Positions 57,501 to 64,000 of a stretch of 64,000 nucleotides of DNA are shown here, piece after piece. Numbering within the stretch: position 1 is the first letter of the stretch; each line of letters begins with the position of its first letter. This stretch comes from Phlebopus portentosus (Eukaryota; Basidiomycota; Agaricomycetes; Boletales; Boletinellaceae). The DNA lies in the NCBI GenBank assembly GCA_037892935.1, contig JAYXKI010000018.1:952805-1016804 (forward strand). The letters run 5' to 3'. The notes under the pieces were generated by a model. That model was not told the origin of the DNA, made no database searches, and saw nothing but the letters and a program-made list of their open reading frames with translations. The position numbers were made by a program, and so were the translations under genes.

Positions 57501-60038
57501 GGGTCGGGTCTATCCGGGAGCACGGAATGGCAAATCGCAAGAGCGCGAAAGAACGCGATGAGGTGTTCACGTTGAGGACTGGATGAATCTGTCAAATCCA
57601 CAGCAAGTTTCGGCGAGATAAGGGTCAGCTTGTCGGCTTGCTGCCAATGATTCGTGAACCCTCGCGACATCTTCTGTAACATATCCTGCTTCAGCGCCGC
57701 CAGGTGTTCGCTCTGTTCTTCCGGAGTCATCACCGCATTACCCCTACGCATCGCAGAGCCACGCTGGGCTTCGGTTATCCCTTCTCCGTACGGCACACCA
57801 TTGACCGAGCACTTCTGGAACTCCATAACGTTCTGTGTGAGCGTACCGGTCTTATCGGAGAAAACGTATTCAATTTGCCCAAGGTCGTCAGAGATGTTCC
57901 ATGTTTTCGGGACGCAGGCTGTATCATATGAAGCATAGAACATGTCGATATCCTGAGAGATGAAGTATGCTTGGATAGTCTTCACGATTTCGATCGAAAT
58001 GTATAGCGAGATCGGAACAATGTTCTGGAATGCAATTAAGCAAGACCTAAAGACACAGACACGATCAGTAACATGCTTCAAAGAGAAGAGTGTATATGCG
58101 GAACTTACGCAAAGGTGACGATAGCGTTAATAACCGATGAACTCGACGGGTCACTTCCCCTCTCAAAGAACGCCGCACTTGTGTCTTCCCTCGAGTCAAT
58201 CACACCATTCGCAACGGCCGTCGCAAGGCACATGAGCATCAACACAATGAAGTTCATCACAACATTGAAGTTCGTCTCCTTCTCAATCTTGCTGCGCTTG
58301 CTCGGCGTGCTGCCTCCATTTAGCATGATCTTCGTGTCCGCACCGGTGAAGACGACGAGGCCGATGATCCAGTTCGTGTTCCGCACGGTACATCCGCGAA
58401 GCAGCAATTCATTGATCGTCGCCGGTTCGAGTTTCTCTTCTCCCGTCTGTTGATCCCGGTACTTCAATATGGCGTTATATAGATAAAGATTAGCGTGCGG
58501 AGGTTCTGAATCGAGGATGAAGCTCGCATGTTCGACGTCTTCCTCGCTCTGTAGGCCAGACGTAGCCTTCAAGGACCGTCGAGGCTTCAAATTCGTCTCG
58601 CCGTCTAAATTTTTCGTCTCTACATAACATAACCCATCCTCCTCCGAAGTGGACAGAACAACAATATCAGCCGGAATCTGATCGTTATCGCGCAATAATA
58701 CGATATCTCCGACTTCCAGCTTCTTCCACAGCGTACGTTCCCACCGAGCAGTACCAGGAGTTTGCTTATTCCAGTCAACGACACCGAAAGACTTTCGGGA
58801 GCGGGTGGACAGCGCCTTACTTGACATCCCACTAAACGAGCCGCTCCTTGCTCGTTTGCCAAGCTCCGACGACGAGACGCGAGCCGCGTAACTCGGCGGT
58901 AGCGATTGAGGAGGAGGGTACGTCAACGAATATTCGCTCGGATCCCCAAGCTTCGCGACGGAGGGCTTCGACATGCCAAGCGTAACGCTACTCTCATCCA
59001 CTAACTGCTCATGAACGGCAGCCGTCTTGTCGCTATCACTCATCGTATCCTGCATATCACCACTTTTCTGAAGAACGATCCGACTCCAAGAATCCGCTTC
59101 TCGCTCTCTCAGCTTCCGTACGCCCTTGGTGATTTTCCCAGGCTTGTTGAGACCGAGTAGCTTTTCGTACCACACACGCGGATCCTTTGGCTGATTCACG
59201 TTTCGCCAATCGCCAAGCTTTGTTGCAGCGGATGTATTCACTTCTTCGTCCAATATCGCGCGTCGGTAGTCTTCGATACCATCCTTGATGGCTGTCACCG
59301 TGAGGATGAAGACCAGTGGAAGCATGGATATTTGCGCGCCTGCAGCGCCGAAAATAGGGAAAACTGGAAAAGAACAGATAAAACATCAATCAGAAGATGA
59401 TGCAGACCAAACAACCCCTAAATTTGGACTCACTCTGGATAATAACCAATGCAAGGAAGTAAAGATTCGCCACACTGTGGGAAGGGCATCAGATGATATA
59501 CAGATGCATCAAACAAAATAGAACACACCGTCGAAATTGCTCGTAAAGATTTTTCGGAATAAATGTAATGATAGTATACTCTGAGTTCCGCGCGAGTCAG
59601 ATAAGCCAGCGCTACTAATGGAAAGCAAAGAATATACGCACTCGTCGTTCGCACTTTGTTTCGCACATAACGTTGTGCAGGTTCACCGTACTTGTCGCAG
59701 TCTGACGGTTCCAGGGACATGTTGATGTAGATGTTCCTCCTTCTGCCTGTAGGTTGAGCAACACGGGACTTTCTTTCCACCAAGCCTACTTCCCCCGTCT
59801 CCGAAGCATCTGAAGCATGTTTCCGTTTCTCTTTACCCTTAGTACTCCCAAAGAATCTACGACGTTGACGAATATTCGTCTTCCTCCTGTGTATGCGTTG
59901 TTCGTCTGCTACGGACTCCGCGATAGTCGAGGCGGCCGTCCGGACTGTGCGGAGACGTAGATCAGGATCTATAGTCCCGTCATTGTCTTCGTCTGTGTCG
60001 AGGTCGTCTGGATGAGTGTGATGTCTAAAGATCCCCAT
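54574..60038 (-). CDS. P4-type phospholipid-translocating ATPase (DNF1/DNF2-like flippase)
   Basis: Moves aminophospholipids or phosphatidylcholine from the outer to the cytosolic leaflet of plasma membrane and endosomes, with a CDC50-type partner. Roughly 1,600 residues in about twelve exons from ATG 60038 to stop at 54574. Order: disordered N-terminus; [25 protein letters not shown] (joined by splicing); M1-M2; a Ser-rich insertion; actuator loop DGET at 58594-58605, the P4 form in place of TGES; M3-M4 with the P4-type [10 protein letters not shown]; phosphorylation motif DKTGTLT starting at 57856; nucleotide-binding part ([23 protein letters not shown]); hinge GDGANDV near 56465; M5-M10; a C-terminal disordered tail of about 260 residues rich in Pro and Ser. 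All catalytic motifs are intact. The length and tail match Dnf1/Dnf2 rather than the shorter Drs2 group. Confidence 0.95.
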
Positions 60039-60990
60039 GGTCTGCTAAGATATTCCGCAGTCAAAATGAGCGGTAGCTAGTGCGACGCGTCGGAGATGGT
60101 ATTGCCGACTACTACTAGTAGTAATAGATACGCGCGTATTGAGCGGCACGTTGACCAGAATAAGCTTGGCGCGCTTCGAACAAACTACGTCGACTACAGC
60201 AAAGCTGAAGGGGACGAGATGCCCCGTCGACGGGGATGGATCACTAAGGTAAGAGGGAAAGCTCGAAAGCAATGAAGTGATGGGCGGCCCACGGACGGGA
60301 CGGTGCGCAACTTGTATTTGTATTCATCCCGGCGTCAGCTTGGCAGATCATTCGGTCACGTGAACTATTGCTTTCTTTTATTTTTCTTTTATTTCCTTTT
60401 ATTAGGGTCGCCCAGCATATCGCACAAAGTCTCTGCTCTGCACAGCGTCGCAGCAATCGCACTCTCGTCCGTCCGTTGTCCAATCGCTCGACGAACGAAA
60501 GAATAGAAAAACCAATCAAAAGAATATGTTGGTGGGAGTTTCCGTTGTCCTCGTCAGTGATGACCAATTACAAATGTTATCGTTTCAAATGCCCCATTCA
60601 AGTTGTATGCCGAGGGCCGGCCATGAGAATGCGTTTACGGCGCGTCTAATGCGCAGCGAGCACAGACACACATATGGAGCGGGTTGCCACTCATTACACA
60701 GTACCAACGTACAGTACGTCCCGGGAGACTCGGCCACAACGGGGCCCATTTTTACACTCTTCCAATGACAGGGAAGCATCATCATCTCTATAATGATGGC
60801 TAATTCTGTCCACAAACACAAGTAATCCTAAACGCACGTTTCGGCTAGTTGTAAGTAAGTACAGTACGACTGCGGACGAGAGATCGACCTGACTGAGCTC
60901 ATGAACATCGACACGGCTACTGTCCGAGTTCGGCAGGACACGTCATCTCATAATAGCGCTTATGGCATACCTCAATTTACATTTACTTTA
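60039..60990. other. Intergenic region upstream of the flippase gene
   Basis: About 950 bp. Holds the flippase promoter side (60039 onward) and the 3' flank of the F-box gene. Two copies of the nonamer GTACAGTAC (60709-60717 and 60859-60867) lie about 150 bp apart. Short plus-strand ORFs (60303-60768) are not supported. Confidence 0.5.
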
Positions 60991-62880
60991 CTACTTATAC
61001 AAACTTGTTATCAATTTCTGGCTCGCCTCGAAATCAGGGAAAATATCCGTCTTGGACGACTCATATCCCGAATACTCTCCCCTCTCGCTCCTTCGCACGG
61101 TGCAAGTCGTAACCGTCCTCGACGAAAACGAAATCATTCGCACCGTTTTCAACGTCGGCAGCTTCACCAGTGCTGCTAAACTTGCTTCACATGCAACTGC
61201 GGGTATCCAGTCAACGTGGTTATTATTAACATCAACCTGCCCTGTGGAGATGGAGATGAACAGAAATAGAACATACCTCCCGATGTTTCCTCTGTTTCAA
61301 GGTAGCACAGTGCCGAATTATCCCACTCCAGGCTCTCCAACATCTTCAAACACCTCAGCGCCTCGATGTACTCATGCTGATTCCATCATCCGAAATCAAT
61401 CTACTGCGACTTTCCGAGACATCAAGAATACTCACAAAGCATCCGACGATCCATGCCGGAACAATATCCGTCGTACTTGACGACAACGCCAGCTGACGCA
61501 CATTCGGGAAATACTCTGCCAGGTCCGATAATCCTCTCGGCGCCATCCGATGAAGGTTGCGCATCGTCAATCTCTCCACACTCTCAGCCCGGAAATTCGA
61601 TAAGATCTTGTTGAGTCGCGTGGCATGACACCATTCCAAGTCGAGGAACAGCTCTTTCAGCGCGACTTGCTGTTTTAAAGCCCGGGCACTCTTCATGAAC
61701 GAATCAAAATTTAGTCATACTCTTTCAAGGGTGATCTGAAGTACTCACCGCAAAATACTTGCTCACAAAGAGCGCAACATCCCCATGCTTATCAAAAACC
61801 GCTAGTTCCTCAATCGTCCCAACACAAATCTGCTCATCCAGGATCGGTGCTTCCTCCCTAACAAACGTCGACATACTATCACAATGCAATGACACCCTCT
61901 TCAAATTCCTCGGCAGCTTCAAACTCTTATACGCCAGATTAAACACACTCAGTCCAAAGTGCTCTAGCGCCGGCATCTCTTCCCCAGAGAACATCTGTAA
62001 CCCTTCTCCGCGAAAGCCCACTGTTCGAAGATCGACGAGCCGGAGAGACCTGCATACGAGAAGCTTGGAAGTCGCCGAACGAGTCAGCAAATCAGCTTTG
62101 TCGATGCAAAACGCCGTCAGGGCTTTAGTCTGCGTCAAGAGCCTTTCAATCAGCCTCTCCAGATCACCCTCCGACTCCCCTCTCGCGAGCGCAGCGAACG
62201 TATACCCCGATACACGGAGACACAATACACGGACCATAGCGGCTAGCTCCGGATTTGAAGCGACATACTCGAGGATATGCATCGAGTTTCGGGATCTTTT
62301 TATACTAGAGGGATCTAGCCTGCGAGATTTCGAGTTGGAACGTGACAAATAGCCTTCGCCTTTGACTACCTGATGCCGAAGCTGGATGTCAAGGGTTTCC
62401 CACAAGTACGGTGTGGCGATCCTGTTGAGTCTCTTGCAGACCAGTCTGAGTGCCACGACACTCGACGCCCGAGGCTGACAAGGACATATCAGATATATAT
62501 CAAGCAACACTCAATATATGCGCATCGAAAGGAATATGAACACTGACAAAACGCATCTCTAACAGATATCTCGACGAGGGCTCCCAGAACCACGTCGATC
62601 TCGTCTCATACGTCGGTAGTGCGGGGATTTCTCGTGTGTATCGGCAGATACAGTCAACAAGTTCGTCGGGTAGAGCATCTAATGGTGACGTCTCTAGTTG
62701 AGATTGAGATCGAATTTGCTGCGGAGCTGGCGATCGTGACTGCGTGGATTTCGACAAAGACCGGGTAAGTGCGAGTCCTAGTTCGTGTCCGAGTCCGGAG
62801 CCAGAGCAAGAACCATACCCGGAATCAGAGCAGGAGACATATCCAGAATCAGAGGCGGAGTCATCCATCAAGCAGCTCAT
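60991..62880 (-). CDS. F-box protein
   Basis: Probable substrate-recognition subunit of an SCF ubiquitin ligase. Five exons (62880-62548, 62474-61749, 61690-61436, 61376-61277, 61196-60991) sum to 539 residues. After a Ser/Gly-rich leader (SDSGYGSCSGSG), the F-box-like segment reads LDALPDELVDCICRYT and, across the first intron, VVALRLVCKRLNRIATPYLWETLDI. The rest has leucine-rich, irregular repeats (SLRLVDLRTVGF, ALEHFGLSVFNL, LKELFLDLEWC, VERLTMRNLHRM, LKMLESLEW, LPTLKTVRMISF) as in basidiomycete F-box proteins of unknown target. The many paralogues in this group prevent a more exact name. Confidence 0.8.
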
Positions 62881-63740
62881 GATGTGTTATACAATAGAGT
62901 ATCAAAACAGATTTGACGAAAGCATTCCAACTCAGAGAAAGCAAACAAGAATAGCGAGCGATGCAAAGGAAGGAAGGAAAGACAGGACTCGAAAGCTCGA
63001 GCTCGACGCAAGCGCATGAGCAAACTTGATAAAACCAGTGCAGTACCGACCTCATTCGCGTCTTAGACTGACCTGTCAGCCGCATTAGCGCAGGCATAAC
63101 GCTCGCCGCAAACCGCAAACCGCAAAGTTGACGACGAGTTTCAGTAGTACTTGCCAGTGATTCACATTCAACACTCGAAGAACAACGTTACAAACTCGTA
63201 AGTACATCAACTTCAAGCAGAAACATAATAAATAGCCTTTGTTCGGTTTGAAGCGCTGCCCAAGTTAGGAAATGAAAGCGAGAACAGCTTGCTGCCAACC
63301 GTATACAGCGCAGGCTGAAACGCGGCGCCACAACACACAAACAAAAGCAAATAAAGCAAAAACTGGCAAAAGCAAAACAGTCGTTGCAACTTACAGTCAG
63401 AAAAGTTCGTAATATGTACACGTGAAGGGGAATAAGCATTCGTTCGACAGAGCTATAGACTCTATCAAGGCGTGAACACGAGGGAACGTCGGCGTGAAGC
63501 TGTAAAATCGTGCGGTCAATCCGGTCAACAGCAACAAAGGCATCGAAAATCGTGAATTGTGATGAGAAAAGGGAAAAGGAGTGCATAGGGATCAGTATTC
63601 ATAGCATATTGTTCCTTGTGTTTCACTAACAGCGCGGCCTTATTTTGCCGGCGTACGGAAGACATAGGGGTCAGGTTTTGGACTGTGGTTAGTTATAAAA
63701 GCATGATTTTTCTCTCTAATGGACCTCGTGAGCAATAGAA
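62881..63740. other. Intergenic region upstream of the F-box gene
   Basis: About 860 bp. It includes the F-box gene promoter. A minus-strand frame of 132 codons (63188-63586) is Cys/Phe-rich with a hydrophobic middle and no recognised domain; it is not called. A repeat of CGCAAACCGCAAACCGCAAA occurs at about 63107-63126. Confidence 0.45.
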
Positions 63741-64000
63741 TCACACGCGGATGGTTCGAGGGATCGCAGAAGGTTGTCTGTTCAGGGGTCGCGGACGACT
63801 GATCCTGAGTGTCTCAATTCTTTAAGCAGATGAGCTGGTTTCAAGCAAAACGAGACCAGATACATACCTGAGCGACGATCCTTGACCGGTATTCTCCTTG
63901 CCCTTTGTGGAGATTTCCTCGTATTAGTCTTGGCAGATCCAGATATCAGCTTGCGAGCACCCAATAACATGCTACTGCGAGAACCGGGGCCGGGCTGATC
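63741..64000 (-). CDS. Partial gene at the right edge, C-terminal end, unknown
   Basis: The minus strand is open from the right edge to a good donor (CGCTCAG|GTATGT, exon end near 63869). An acceptor near 63778 would join a short exon ending at a TGA at 63741. The visible ~50 residues are basic and Ser/Arg-rich (GARKLISGSAKTNTRKSPQRARRIPVK). No domain recognised; most of the gene lies outside the window. It could also be a non-coding end of another transcript. Confidence 0.35.

Noticed and set aside
63188..63586. 132-codon minus-strand ORF upstream of the F-box gene
   Set aside because: Cys/Phe-rich with no known motif; no start context or neighbours to support it.
1..64000. tRNA, rRNA, CRISPR or centromere-type arrays
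   Set aside because: No cloverleaf-like A and B boxes, rRNA phrases, or regular spacer-repeat arrays were noticed on either strand; a tRNAscan run would be decisive.

Overview
The window looks like nuclear DNA of a filamentous basidiomycete, most likely an Agaricomycete. Genes carry several short GT-AG introns of about 50-65 bp, and the gene set and the Gypsy/Copia families are basidiomycete in character. The species cannot be named from the sequence. There is a sharp boundary near 35.1 kb.

Left part (1 to ~35.1 kb) is an AT-rich transposon graveyard. From the left: the 3' half of a Gypsy element (integrase, chromodomain, an extra ORF after pol, a polypurine tract and a ~1.6 kb LTR) inserted into a Copia element whose remainder follows (integrase-RT-RNase H and a 249 bp LTR). 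An apparently intact Tc1/mariner element sits in the extra ORF of that Gypsy element, making a three-level nest. Next is a complete 5,996 bp Gypsy element with two LTRs and a GTAAG target duplication, inserted in a decayed Ser-rich, Cys-rich gene whose reading frame resumes on the far side. Then come a 1,083 bp foldback element, a decayed minus-strand Gypsy element of a second type (~20.2-28.1 kb), a solo copy of the 1.55 kb LTR with AGAAG target duplication, a decayed IS630/Tc1-like transposase, and a second foldback copy of exactly the same length in opposite orientation. Retroelement frames stay largely open over kilobases, broken almost only by stops that are one transition from the expected codon, which suggests RIP-like or methylation-driven C-to-T mutation. 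The Tc1 element is free of this.

Right part (35.2-64 kb) is ordinary gene-dense DNA: NDC1-like nuclear pore membrane protein (-), PEX19 peroxisome import receptor (+), 1-Cys-type peroxiredoxin (-), ketopantoate reductase family (-), complex I subunit NDUFA2/B8 (-), RAX1-like RGS membrane protein (+), mitochondrial two-HMG-box DNA-packaging protein (-), a gene desert of ~2.3 kb, glutathione S-transferase (+), MDR-family oxidoreductase (-), BUD21/UTP16-like nucleolar protein (+), RNase P subunit RPP1/p30 (-), a DNF1/2-type P4 phospholipid flippase (-), an F-box protein (-) and a partial gene at the right edge (-). These are housekeeping genes for separate compartments and do not form a pathway cluster. 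Three head-to-head pairs share short intergenic regions (NDC1/PEX19, NDUFA2/RAX1, MDR/BUD21).

I found no clear new multi-gene system. The most unusual items are the intact Tc1 element and its possible non-autonomous foldback relatives, the extra ORF of the long-LTR Gypsy element, and the transition-only decay pattern. Gene models were spliced by eye; where exon sums are given they are multiples of three.
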